Shown here: positions 36,228 to 44,548 of the stretch, in pieces
Layout of the letters: each line of letters opens with the position of its first letter
Numbering within the stretch: the first letter of the stretch is position 1
Origin: Roseovarius sp. W115
GTDB taxonomy: Bacteria; Pseudomonadota; Alphaproteobacteria; Rhodobacterales; Rhodobacteraceae
Direction of reading: 5' to 3'
Assembly: GCF_032842945.2 (NCBI RefSeq)
Contig: NZ_CP146606.1
Coordinates: 1,678,501-1,742,500, forward strand
DNA: 64,000 bases
Made by a program: the position numbers and the translations under genes
Notes under the pieces: generated by a model
Databases searched by the model: none
Told to the model about the DNA's origin: nothing
Seen by the model: the letters and a program-made list of their open reading frames with translations, nothing else

Positions 36228-37586
36228 ATGAGGATGATCATTCTTCTGGTATCGATGATTGCGTTGACGGCGTGCGGTGCTGTTTATCGATCCTCGTCCG
36301 TAAGCCCCGGTTTGCAAAACGGCACTCAAGTGCGTGTCGTGCCGCTCTCGGCTGAGACAGTGGTGCAGGCCAATCGCTCAACCTACACGCCCAAAACACT
36401 TCCAGCTGTGTTTTCCCTGACTGCGGGCACAGGTGGTGGGGTGCGCAGCGTGGGCACGTTACCGCAACCTACATTTGATGCCCAGCTCAAGCCCGAAACC
36501 CTCGACGTGCGTTTGCCACCTTCGACAAGGCCGGGTCCGTACCGGATTGGCGTGGGGGATGTGCTTGTGCTGACCACACCAGACACTGGCGTATTGCTCT
36601 CAGAGTCGAGTGTGCCGTCTGGTCTCAGGAATGGAAGGCAGGCCTACACGGTGCAGGATGACGGTGCGATCAACATTCCCTCTGTTGGGCGTGTTAAGCT
36701 TGCCGATCTTACAATTGAATCCGCTGAGGCGGAGCTTTTCCAGAAAATGGTGACCAATCAGCAGGATCCGACCTTCAGTCTTGAGATCGCCGAATTCAAT
36801 TCGCGGCGCGTCTCGGTGGGTGGCGCCGTGGCCGCCCCTGCAGTGGTGCCGGTAACGCTGACGCCGCTGTCTCTAGATGCCGCGTTGGCGGCAACGGGGG
36901 GTGTTGCGGTGCAGGATCAGGACAGTGCATCGGTGCGGCTCTACCGCGATGGATCACTTTATCAAATCCCGCTCAGTGTGCTTTATGCGCGGCCTGATCT
37001 TCTCAAGACCCGGCTTCTCGACGGCGACTCCGTCTTTGTGGACACCGAGTACGAACTTGGCAAAGCGCAGGCGTTCTTTGAACAGCAGATTGCGCTGGTA
37101 GCTGCCCGCCAGCAAGCCCAACAAGCAGCCTTGTTGGAGTTGCAGACCGAAGTCAGCCTGCGTCGTGCGCAGCTCACAGAAGCGCGCAGTAACTATCAGG
37201 CGCAAGTGGCGCTCGGGGCAGACAAGAATGACTACGTCTACCTGACCGGTGAATTCCGTGAGCAAGGGCGGTTCGCTTTGCCTTTCGAGCGCCGTGCGGT
37301 CCTGGCAGATGCGCTCTTGGCGCAGACGCGGGGTTTTTCGGTGCAATCGGCGGACATATCACAGGTCTATGTGCTGCGCGCCTCAAGCGACCCGCGGGAA
37401 TTTGGAGCGGTCACGGCCTGGCATCTTGATGCCCGCAACGCTGCGAGCTTTACCCTCATGACCCGTTTTGAGTTGCGTCCCAACGACGTGATCTTCGTTG
37501 CACAACAGCCCATCACGAAATGGAACCGTGCGGTGTCACAGATATTGCCCTCTTTGATCAACGTGAGCCGGGTAGCGGTGGAGTGA
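36228..37586 (+). CDS. Polysaccharide export outer-membrane lipoprotein (Wza type)
   Basis: A protein of 452 residues with a lipobox (VSMIALTACGAVY). The Poly_export domain begins at RPGPYRIGVGDVLVLTTPDT, followed by NIPSVGRVKLADLTIESAEAEL and SLB-like beta-grasp repeats. A coiled coil (about residues 275-325, rich in Q, A and E) is unusual for Wza and may contact the Wzc coiled coil. It would form the outer-membrane exit channel for the polymer. A GGAG lies 8 bases before the ATG. It ends the rightward yjbH-yjbF-wza unit, 5 bases before convergent pncB. Confidence 0.9.
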   Translation: MRMIILLVSMIALTACGAVYRSSSVSPGLQNGTQVRVVPLSAETVVQANRSTYTPKTLPAVFSLTAGTGGGVRSVGTLPQPTFDAQLKPETLDVRLPPSTRPGPYRIGVGDVLVLTTPDTGVLLSESSVPSGLRNGRQAYTVQDDGAINIPSVGRVKLADLTIESAEAELFQKMVTNQQDPTFSLEIAEFNSRRVSVGGAVAAPAVVPVTLTPLSLDAALAATGGVAVQDQDSASVRLYRDGSLYQIPLSVLYARPDLLKTRLLDGDSVFVDTEYELGKAQAFFEQQIALVAARQQAQQAALLELQTEVSLRRAQLTEARSNYQAQVALGADKNDYVYLTGEFREQGRFALPFERRAVLADALLAQTRGFSVQSADISQVYVLRASSDPREFGAVTAWHLDARNAASFTLMTRFELRPNDVIFVAQQPITKWNRAVSQILPSLINVSRVAVE

Positions 37587-37591
37587 GGGTG

Positions 37592-38884
37592 TTAAACCAC
37601 AACCTCCATTTCTTCTTGTTTCCCAACACCAAACACCCGCTTGTAGCGGTCAATCTGGTCTTGGGGGCCCATCGCCTTGCGCGGGTTGTCCGAGAGTTTG
37701 ACCGTTGGTGTGCCATTGGCGGCCACGGCCTTGCAGACAAGAGAGAAAGGCGCGAGGCTATTGTCGGTGGTGAGGTCTCGGAAGTCGTTCGTGAGCAGCG
37801 TGCCCCAACCAAACGATACTTTCACCCGGCCAACGAATTGCTTGTGCAACGACAGGATTTTCTCCTCGTCCAGCCCGTCAGAAAAGATGATGAGTTTTTC
37901 TTTTGGGTTCTCACCTCTCGCCTTCCACCAATTGATCGCAGTTTCAGCGCCCTCGGCTGGGTCTCCAGAATCGATGCGAATTCCCGTCCATCCTGCCAGC
38001 CAGTCTGGGGCGGCATCGAGAAATCCCTTGGTGCCGTAGGTATCGGGCAGGATGATGCGGAGATTACCATCGTGTTCTTCGTGCCAGTCCGAGAGCACCT
38101 CATACGGTGCCTGGCGCAGGGCCTCATCGTCCTTGGCCAGGGCGGCATAGACCATCGGCAATTCATGCGCATTCGTGCCGATGGCCTCAAGGTCGCGGTT
38201 CTTTGCAATCAGACAGTTGGATGTGCCAACAAATGCGCCTTCCAGTCGTTCGGTCATGGCCTGAACGCACCAATCCTGCCAGAGGAATGAGTGCCGCCGT
38301 CTCGTGCCGAAATCGGCGATGCGAAGCCCCTCAACGTCACGCAGGCGCTCGACTTTTTCCCAGAGTTTGGTCATCGCGCGGGCATAGAGCACCTGAAGTT
38401 CGAACTTCCGCAAAGTGTTCAGTACCGCCCGAGAACGCAGCTCCATCAAAACCGCCAAAGCGGGAATTTCCCAGAGCATGACTTCGGGCCACTTGCCCTC
38501 AAATGTCAGCTCATACTGCCCGTCACGTTTCTCCAGATGGTACGGCGGCAGGCGCAGGTTCTCAAACCAGTCCATGAATTCCGGTGTGAACATCTGACGT
38601 TTGCCGTAAAACGTATTGCCGCGCATCCACGTGCTTTCGCCACGTGACAGCGACAGAGAGCGGATATGGTCAAGCTGTTCGCGCAACTCGCCCTCATCCA
38701 CCAGCTCTGCCAAACGCACGGATTTGGTGCGATTAATAAGTGAGAAGGTGACGTTGGTGTCGGGTTTGTTTCGAAAAACTGACTGGCACATCAGCAGTTT
38801 GTAGAAATCCGTGTCGATCAAAGACCGGACAATCGGGTCGATCTTCCACTTGTGGTTCCAGACGCGTGTGGCGATGTCGACCAT
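37592..38884 (-). CDS. pncB: Nicotinate phosphoribosyltransferase
   Basis: Cytoplasmic enzyme of 430 residues that converts nicotinate and PRPP to nicotinate mononucleotide in NAD salvage. LIDTDFYKLLMCQSVF, EFMDWFENLRLPPY, FGTRRRHSFLWQDW, GTSNCLIAKN and, late, RIDSGDPAEGAETAINWW and SFGWGTLLTND are all family blocks. The ATG at 38884 has a GGAGG 7 bases upstream; the longer in-frame ORF to 38902 lacks this. Length and motifs are complete. Confidence 0.96.
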   Translation of the reverse strand: MVDIATRVWNHKWKIDPIVRSLIDTDFYKLLMCQSVFRNKPDTNVTFSLINRTKSVRLAELVDEGELREQLDHIRSLSLSRGESTWMRGNTFYGKRQMFTPEFMDWFENLRLPPYHLEKRDGQYELTFEGKWPEVMLWEIPALAVLMELRSRAVLNTLRKFELQVLYARAMTKLWEKVERLRDVEGLRIADFGTRRRHSFLWQDWCVQAMTERLEGAFVGTSNCLIAKNRDLEAIGTNAHELPMVYAALAKDDEALRQAPYEVLSDWHEEHDGNLRIILPDTYGTKGFLDAAPDWLAGWTGIRIDSGDPAEGAETAINWWKARGENPKEKLIIFSDGLDEEKILSLHKQFVGRVKVSFGWGTLLTNDFRDLTTDNSLAPFSLVCKAVAANGTPTVKLSDNPRKAMGPQDQIDRYKRVFGVGKQEEMEVVV

Positions 38885-38986
38885 ATGTGGCCTCCAGGGC
38901 AAATTCAGCGATGTCCTTTAGATCAAACAGCTCCTGAATCCGCAAGTTACCGCTTCGGAATGTGTTTCTTGCCGCGCTTGATACAG

Positions 38987-39014
38987 TTTCCTGGCCTGAG
39001 TTTCCTGGTCTGAG
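38987..39014 (+). repeat. Tandem 14-bp repeat
   Basis: TTTCCTGGCCTGAG is followed directly by TTTCCTGGTCTGAG, one mismatch, in the gap between pncB and the globin gene. It may be an operator or simple slippage; the rest of this gap shows nothing clear. Confidence 0.5.
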
Positions 39015-39091
39015 CGGCCTGCGCGGACGTGGCTCAACGACGTCGACACCTGAATGTGCTATAGTAGGCTATTCTCAATGGAGGATTTGCC

Positions 39092-39511
39092 ATGCCTATG
39101 AGTGCAACCGATATTGAGTTGGTACAGCGTAGTTTTGCGCATGTCCGGGCCGAGTTGGAAACCCACTCTGACGTCTTTTATACCGCTCTCTTTGAGCGCG
39201 CCCCCGCTTTGAGGGCTTTGTTCAGGGATGATTTGGAAGGTCAGGGCATGAAATTCATGACGACCTTGCGGTTCGTTGTGCGCAACCTTGGCGATCAAAA
39301 AGCCATGGATGAAAAGCTGGGTCAGCTGGGCCACGCACATGCAACCCTTGGCGTAAAGACGGCCGAATTTGACCCAATGGAAGAAGCGCTGATCGACACA
39401 ATAAGAAACACCTTACAGGACTTGTTCACACCACAGTTGGAATCAGCTTGGAGAGCGGCCTACGCAGAGGCACGCGATACAATGGTACATTCAGGTGGTA
39501 TTGTCGGCTAA
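39092..39511 (+). CDS. Globin family protein
   Basis: A protein of 139 residues with a single-domain globin pattern. DVFYTALFERAPALRALFRDD covers helices B-D, MKFMTTLRFVVRNL helix E, and LGHAHATLGVK helix F with the likely proximal His (HAHATLGV). There is no C-terminal flavin-reductase domain, so it is not a full flavohaemoglobin. Such proteins bind oxygen or nitric oxide, or act in redox sensing. GGAGG lies 7 bases before the ATG. It stands alone between convergent pairs. Confidence 0.85.
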   Translation: MPMSATDIELVQRSFAHVRAELETHSDVFYTALFERAPALRALFRDDLEGQGMKFMTTLRFVVRNLGDQKAMDEKLGQLGHAHATLGVKTAEFDPMEEALIDTIRNTLQDLFTPQLESAWRAAYAEARDTMVHSGGIVG

Positions 39512-39530
39512 CGACGTCTGGTCGGATCTG

Positions 39531-39878
39531 TCAGCCGCCATGAACCGCTTTGCTGTCTTCCGGTGTCTCGTCGCGCTCGAACATGCCATAGTCGCGGATC
39601 ACGCTGACCACCCGCAGACGGTAGTCGTCAAACATGATGTCGCGGCCTGCCTTTTGTGCGTTGCGATGGGCCGTCAGGCAGCGCCATTCATCGAGCGCAG
39701 CTTCGTCGCGCCAGAAACTCAGTGACAGGAGTTTACCGGGTGTCGTCAGGCTCTCGAACCGCTCAACTGAAATGAACCCGTCGATTCCTTCGGCCAGAGG
39801 CCGCATTTTGGCCGCCATGTCGAGATATGCGTCTTTTTGATCTGACTTTGGATGAACTTCGAAGATGACGGCGATCAT
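39531..39878 (-). CDS. Antibiotic biosynthesis monooxygenase (ABM) domain protein
   Basis: A protein of 115 residues with a ferredoxin-like alpha/beta fold. VIFEVHPKSDQKDAYLDMAAKMRPL, GFISVERFESLTTPGKLLSLSFWRDEAALDEWR and AHRNAQKAGRDIMFDDYRLRVV match the ABM family, which includes monooxygenases and haem-degrading enzymes. The reaction is unknown. The ATG at 39878 overlaps the stop of the upstream NIPSNAP gene (ATGA); the pair forms a two-gene operon divergent from the ArsR gene. Confidence 0.85.
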   Translation of the reverse strand: MIAVIFEVHPKSDQKDAYLDMAAKMRPLAEGIDGFISVERFESLTTPGKLLSLSFWRDEAALDEWRCLTAHRNAQKAGRDIMFDDYRLRVVSVIRDYGMFERDETPEDSKAVHGG

Positions 39879-40198
39879 TTTGGGTCTCCATGCGGGTGTG
39901 ACACACATTTCACAAAGGTCCGCCTCTCGCGCAACAGGAACTTCTCTGACCTCGCGAATTCGTAATTGGCCTTGCCCAGTGGATCGGCCGCCAATCTTGC
40001 GCGATAGGCCTCATATTCTGCTAGTGAGCGGATGTTGTAGATACCATAGGCAAGGTTTGAAGACCCTTCATGGGGCGCAAAGTATCCGATCAGGTCGGCG
40101 CCGCAGCGCGGGATGGCCTGACCCCAGGCGCGGGCGTATTGGGTAAAGGCATCACGATTGTTGGGATCGATGTCGTATTCAATGATGCAGGTCAGCAT
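39875..40198 (-). CDS. NIPSNAP family protein
   Basis: A protein of 107 residues of the dimeric alpha-beta barrel superfamily. MLTCIIEYDIDPNNRDAFTQYARAWGQAIPRCGADLIGYF and IRSLAEYEAYRARLAADPLG match the short bacterial NIPSNAP type. Function is unknown; relatives often sit near monooxygenase-like genes, as here. An AAAGGAG precedes the ATG. It is the first gene of the pair facing the ArsR regulator across 70 bases, so that regulator probably controls it. Confidence 0.85.
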   Translation of the reverse strand: MLTCIIEYDIDPNNRDAFTQYARAWGQAIPRCGADLIGYFAPHEGSSNLAYGIYNIRSLAEYEAYRARLAADPLGKANYEFARSEKFLLRERRTFVKCVSHPHGDPK

Positions 40199-40268
40199 GG
40201 TGTATCTCCTTTGTGTTCGACACTAATGGCCTATGGACGTGATTAGATGCTTCGGTTAACGTCGAACT

Positions 40269-40955
40269 ATGAAAGACGGTCCTGACATCTCTCGTGTTGC
40301 GTCCCTTATTGGCGACCCTGCCCGCGCCAACATCCTGACAGCGCTGATGAGCGGCAAAGCTCTTACAGCCAGCGAACTTGCGAATGAGGCTGGCGTGACG
40401 TTGCAAACTGCATCCTCACATCTGGCTAAACTGGAGAGCGGCGGATTGATACGCCTTCGCAAGGAAGGGCGGCACAAGTATTTTCGCTTGTCCGGAGAGG
40501 AAGTGGCCTCTGTGCTCGAGGCTTTGATGGGTCTGGCGGCAGGTACAGGCCATTTGCGTCACCGACCGGGCCCCAAGGACCCCGATTTGCGCAGGGCGCG
40601 CGTGTGCTACAATCATCTGGCAGGTGATATGGGCACGCAGATGTTCGACAGCCTGAAATTCCAGAGCTTTTTGTCCTCGAACGGTGATCGTCTTGCACTG
40701 ACGGCAAAGGGGCGGGCGTTTGTGACCAAGTTCGGAGTGGATTTGGACCATCTGCCCAAGTCCCGCGCGCCGTTGTGTCGCGAATGCCTTGATTGGTCCG
40801 AACGGCGATCACATCTTGCGGGTCAGCTTGGACGCGCGATGTTGGCCCGGATGGAAGCTTTGGGTTGGTCCAATCGGATCGAGGGCACGCGTGTGGTGCG
40901 GTTCACACGACATGGAGCGGCGGCGTTCGACCAGTGGTTTGGCGTGCGCATGTAG
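40269..40955 (+). CDS. ArsR family transcriptional regulator
   Basis: A protein of 228 residues with an N-terminal winged helix-turn-helix (about residues 10-85): RANILTALMSGKALTASELANEAGVTLQTASSHLAKLESGGLI. A C-terminal extension (90-228) of unknown role contains CxxC in PLCRECLDW. It is longer than metal-sensing ArsR proteins and lacks an obvious metal-binding ELCVCDL motif. Divergent from the NIPSNAP-ABM pair, it is the likely regulator of that operon. Confidence 0.88.
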   Translation: MKDGPDISRVASLIGDPARANILTALMSGKALTASELANEAGVTLQTASSHLAKLESGGLIRLRKEGRHKYFRLSGEEVASVLEALMGLAAGTGHLRHRPGPKDPDLRRARVCYNHLAGDMGTQMFDSLKFQSFLSSNGDRLALTAKGRAFVTKFGVDLDHLPKSRAPLCRECLDWSERRSHLAGQLGRAMLARMEALGWSNRIEGTRVVRFTRHGAAAFDQWFGVRM

Positions 40956-40990
40956 CGACCCTGACGGTCATGCAGAATGCCCCGCAATAA

Positions 40991-41022
40991 ATACATCCAG
41001 ATTGCGGCTGTGATAAGTCCAG
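40991..41022 (-). promoter_or_regulatory. TauR-type operator upstream of tauR
   Basis: On the minus strand CTGGACTTAT (41022-41013) and CTGGATGTAT (41000-40991) form a direct repeat with a 22-base period. Both resemble the published TauR consensus CTGGACYTAA. The pair lies 15-46 bases before the tauR start, which suggests autoregulation. Confidence 0.6.
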
Positions 41023-41036
41023 TGTAAACCCCATGC

Positions 41037-42506
41037 ATGGCAATATCGGTCGAAACCTTTTTCCTTGCTCCTGGCGCAGAGGGCACGCTTCAGGCGCAGA
41101 TCCAGCAGATGATCGCCCAAGGCATCCTGTCGGGACGTTTCCGTAAAGGTGAAAAGCTCCCATCTTCGCGTCAGCTCGCACAGCACCTTGGAGTCAGCCG
41201 GATCACCGTCACGCTGGCCTATACAGAGCTTTTGGCCAACGACTATCTCGAAAGCCGCGACCGGTCTGGGTACTTTGTTTCTGAAAACGCGCCAGAGCCA
41301 CCGCAGTTTCCGCCGCGCGTGTCCCGCCGGGACGTCGTTGATTGGACGCGTGCGTTGGGGCGCAAATTTACCGGCGGCGCGATGCCGGACAAACCCAAAG
41401 ACTGGTCGCAATATCCCTATCCGTTTATTTACGGCCAAACAGATCCAGGCCTGTTCGATCATGCAAGCTGGCGGCACTGCGCGCTTAGGGCGCTGGGACA
41501 GAAGGACTTTCAATCTCTGGCGGCGGATCACTATGATCAGGATGATCCACAGTTAATTGAGTTCATCGTGCGTCACACACTGCCGCGGCGGGGGATACTG
41601 GCCGAACCTGGTGAGGTGCTTTTGACAATGGGCGCGCAGAATGCGCTTTGGCTGACGGCACAGGTTTTGTTGACACAGCGCCGGACGGCCGCGGTCGAAG
41701 AACCATGCTATCACGCTTTGCGCGATATTCTGACTCAGTCACGGTGTCATCTGGTCTCTGTGCCTGTCGATCGTGACGGGGTGCCGCCCGACCTGCTTCC
41801 CAGCGAAGTAGATGTCATCTTCACGACGCCCAGTCACCAGTCGCCAACCAATGCGACAATGCCTCTGGAGCGGCGACAGGCGCTCTTGCAGGAAGCCAAA
41901 AAGAGGGATGCGCTGATCGTCGAGGACGACTATGAGTTTGAGATCTCGTTCCTGCGCGCGCCGCTACCTGCGCTCAAGTCGCTCGATACGGATGGCCGCG
42001 TCATCTATGTTGGCAGTTTTTCCAAGTCTATTTTTCCCGGTTTACGACTGGGCTACCTTGTTGGGCCCGAGCCTTTCATTCGCGAGGCGCGCGCGCTTCG
42101 GGCCAGTGTCCTGCGTCATCCTCCGGGGCATATGCAGCGCACAACTGCGTATTTCCTCAGCCTCGGATATTATGACAGTTTGATCCGTCGCATCGGTCAG
42201 GTCTATGCCCGCCGTCGCAAAGTTATGGAGGCCGCACTTGATGCGCATGGTTTGGGTGTGGAAGGGCGCGGCGTGTTTGGCGGCAGCTCTATCTGGATGC
42301 GTGCGCCTGAGGATGTGGACACGGAAAAACTGGCCGAGGCTCTAAAAGCCAAGGGTGTTCTGATCGAGCCGGGATTGCCCTTCTTTGATGCAGAGCAGGC
42401 GCCCAGAAACAACTATCGTTTGGCTTACTCTTCGATTCCTTCAGAAAAGATACCAGCGGGCATCGCGATTCTGGCTGAAACTTTGCGGAGCTGGGTTGAC
42501 CATTAA
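41037..42506 (+). CDS. tauR: Taurine-type MocR/GntR transcriptional regulator
   Basis: A protein of 489 residues. A GntR winged helix (about residues 15-80; KLPSSRQLAQHLGVSRITVTLAYTEL) is fused to a fold-type I aminotransferase domain, with the PLP lysine near residue 330 in VGSFSKSIFPGLRLGY and EDDYEFEI before it. TauR activates taurine and sulfonate genes in Rhodobacter and Paracoccus. Assignment to TauR rather than another MocR protein rests on the adjacent xsc-pta-soeABC unit and the paired CTGGAC-type repeats in front of both tauR and xsc. No good ribosome site precedes the ATG. Confidence 0.87.
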   Translation: MAISVETFFLAPGAEGTLQAQIQQMIAQGILSGRFRKGEKLPSSRQLAQHLGVSRITVTLAYTELLANDYLESRDRSGYFVSENAPEPPQFPPRVSRRDVVDWTRALGRKFTGGAMPDKPKDWSQYPYPFIYGQTDPGLFDHASWRHCALRALGQKDFQSLAADHYDQDDPQLIEFIVRHTLPRRGILAEPGEVLLTMGAQNALWLTAQVLLTQRRTAAVEEPCYHALRDILTQSRCHLVSVPVDRDGVPPDLLPSEVDVIFTTPSHQSPTNATMPLERRQALLQEAKKRDALIVEDDYEFEISFLRAPLPALKSLDTDGRVIYVGSFSKSIFPGLRLGYLVGPEPFIREARALRASVLRHPPGHMQRTTAYFLSLGYYDSLIRRIGQVYARRRKVMEAALDAHGLGVEGRGVFGGSSIWMRAPEDVDTEKLAEALKAKGVLIEPGLPFFDAEQAPRNNYRLAYSSIPSEKIPAGIAILAETLRSWVDH

Positions 42507-42636
42507 GGCTCGAAGTCAGGGACATGAAAGCGTATTATAAACAATACTTTAAAGACATTGTTCGGCTATGTGAGGTCGCAAGGTATTTGCCAAAAAAGTC
42601 AAAAAATGAGATGCAGTGTCTCAATAATTCCCACTT

Positions 42637-42673
42637 CTGGACATAGAATGCTTGACCATCTGGCCCTAGAATG
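42637..42673 (+). promoter_or_regulatory. TauR-type operator upstream of xsc
   Basis: CTGGACATAGAATG (42637) and CTGGCCCTAGAATG (42660) form a direct repeat with a 23-base period, 77 bases before the xsc start. The heads resemble CTGGACYTAA and match the pair upstream of tauR. The remaining part of this 243-base gap shows no gene. Confidence 0.65.
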
Positions 42674-42749
42674 GGAGCGGGACCGAGTCTAGTTTCCCTT
42701 CAAATGCGCCGGGAGACCGGCTCCTTTGCTATTGGATAGGAGCACACCC

Positions 42750-44528
42750 ATGAAGATGACGACCGAAGAAGCCTTTGTCAAAGTTCTGCAACGCCACGGC
42801 ATTCAGCATGCTTTTGGTATTATTGGTTCGGCGATGATGCCGATCTCTGATATTTTCCCTGATGCTGGTATCCAGTTCTGGGACTGCGCCCACGAAGGCT
42901 CCGCAGGCATGATGTCTGACGGGTACACGCGCGCCACCGGCAAAATGTCGATGATGATCGCGCAAAACGGCCCCGGCATCACCAACTTCGTGACAGCCGT
43001 GAAAACAGCTTATTGGAACCACACACCCCTTTTGCTGGTTACACCACAAGCGGCCAACAAAACCATCGGTCAGGGCGGTTTCCAGGAAGTCGAGCAGATG
43101 AAATTGTTCGAAGATATGGTTGCCTATCAAGAAGAAGTCCGCGACCCAAGCCGTGTGGCAGAGGTTCTGACCCGTGTGATCAGCCAAGCCAAGCGTTTGT
43201 CTGGCCCAGCACAAATCAACATCCCTCGCGATTTCTGGACACAAGTTGTCGACATCGAAATCCCAGACCCGATCGAATTCGAAGCCAGCCCCGGCGGCAC
43301 CAACTCTGTTGCTGAAGCAGCCGCGCTGCTCTCTTCCGCGAAAAACCCTGTCATCCTGAACGGCGCGGGCGTTGTACTGGCCAAAGGTGGTCTGGAAGCC
43401 TCCCAAAAACTGGCAGAGCGTCTGACCGCCCCAGTTTGTGTTGGCTACCAGCACAATGACGCCTTCCCAGGCAACCACCCGCTCTTCGCAGGTCCATTGG
43501 GCTACAACGGCTCCAAGGCCGGCATGCAGCTGATCTCTGAAGCAGATGTTGTTCTCTGCCTCGGTACGCGCCTCAACCCATTCTCCACACTGCCAGGCTA
43601 TGGCATCAACTACTGGCCAGCGGATGCGAAAATCATTCAGGTTGATATCAACCCGGATCGGATCGGTCTGACCAAGAAAGTCACTGTTGGTATCGTCGGT
43701 GATGCGGCGAAAGTGGCGGAAGGCATTCTGGCCCAGCTGGCGGATGATGCCGGTGACGCAGGCCGCGAAGAGCGCAAAGCGAACATCGCGCAGAAGAAAT
43801 CTGCATGGGCGCAAGAGCTGACGTCCATGAACGAAGAGCAAGACGATCCAGGCACCAACTGGAACGAGCGTGCACGTGCCGCGAAGCCAGATTGGATGTC
43901 CCCACGGATGGCATGGCGCGCGATTCAGTCCGCACTGCCACGTGAAGCGATCATCTCTTCCGACATCGGCAACAACTGCGCGATCGGAAACGCTTACCCA
44001 AGCTTCGACGAAGGCCGCAAATATCTGGCACCCGGCCTCTTTGGCCCATGTGGTTATGGTCTGCCTTCCATTGTTGGTGCGAAAATCGGTCAGCCTAACG
44101 TTCCAGTTGTTGGCTTTGCGGGAGACGGTGCCTTTGGCATTGCTGTGAACGAACTGACGGCGATTGGCCGCGGCGAATGGCCTGCGATCACGCAGATCGT
44201 CTTCCGTAACTACCAGTGGGGTGCGGAAAAGCGTAACTCGACCCTCTGGTTCGATGACAACTTTGTTGGAACAGAGCTTGATGAGCAAGTGTCTTACGCT
44301 GGCATCGCTCAGGCTTGTGGCCTGAAAGGTGTGGTTGCGCGGACGCAGGAAGAACTGACCGATGCGTTGAACCAGGCGATCAAGGATCAAATGGAAAACG
44401 GCATCACCACACTCATTGAGGCGATGATCAACCAGGAATTGGGTGATCCGTTCCGCCGTGATGCGATGAAGAAACCTGTCAAAGTTGCTGGCATCAGCAA
44501 AGACGACATGGTTGAGCAAGTCGTATAA
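42750..44528 (+). CDS. xsc: Sulfoacetaldehyde acetyltransferase
   Basis: Cytoplasmic thiamine-diphosphate enzyme of 592 residues that converts sulfoacetaldehyde and phosphate to acetyl phosphate and sulfite, the desulfonation step of taurine and related C2 sulfonates. The start MKMTTEEAFVKVLQRHGI, the conserved Glu in CAHEGSAGMMSDGYTRATGK and the ThDP motif beginning GDGAFGIAVNELTAIGRGEWP and closing NYQWGAEKRN are those of Xsc. The ATG at 42750 has AGGAG 9 bases upstream. Codon use is strongly skewed compared with neighbours (many CCA, AAC, GGC), which suggests high expression and also leaves a 609-codon antisense frame open. pta follows after 20 bases. Confidence 0.96.
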   Translation: MKMTTEEAFVKVLQRHGIQHAFGIIGSAMMPISDIFPDAGIQFWDCAHEGSAGMMSDGYTRATGKMSMMIAQNGPGITNFVTAVKTAYWNHTPLLLVTPQAANKTIGQGGFQEVEQMKLFEDMVAYQEEVRDPSRVAEVLTRVISQAKRLSGPAQINIPRDFWTQVVDIEIPDPIEFEASPGGTNSVAEAAALLSSAKNPVILNGAGVVLAKGGLEASQKLAERLTAPVCVGYQHNDAFPGNHPLFAGPLGYNGSKAGMQLISEADVVLCLGTRLNPFSTLPGYGINYWPADAKIIQVDINPDRIGLTKKVTVGIVGDAAKVAEGILAQLADDAGDAGREERKANIAQKKSAWAQELTSMNEEQDDPGTNWNERARAAKPDWMSPRMAWRAIQSALPREAIISSDIGNNCAIGNAYPSFDEGRKYLAPGLFGPCGYGLPSIVGAKIGQPNVPVVGFAGDGAFGIAVNELTAIGRGEWPAITQIVFRNYQWGAEKRNSTLWFDDNFVGTELDEQVSYAGIAQACGLKGVVARTQEELTDALNQAIKDQMENGITTLIEAMINQELGDPFRRDAMKKPVKVAGISKDDMVEQVV

Positions 44529-44548
44529 ACCACGAAACGGGCCGGGAT

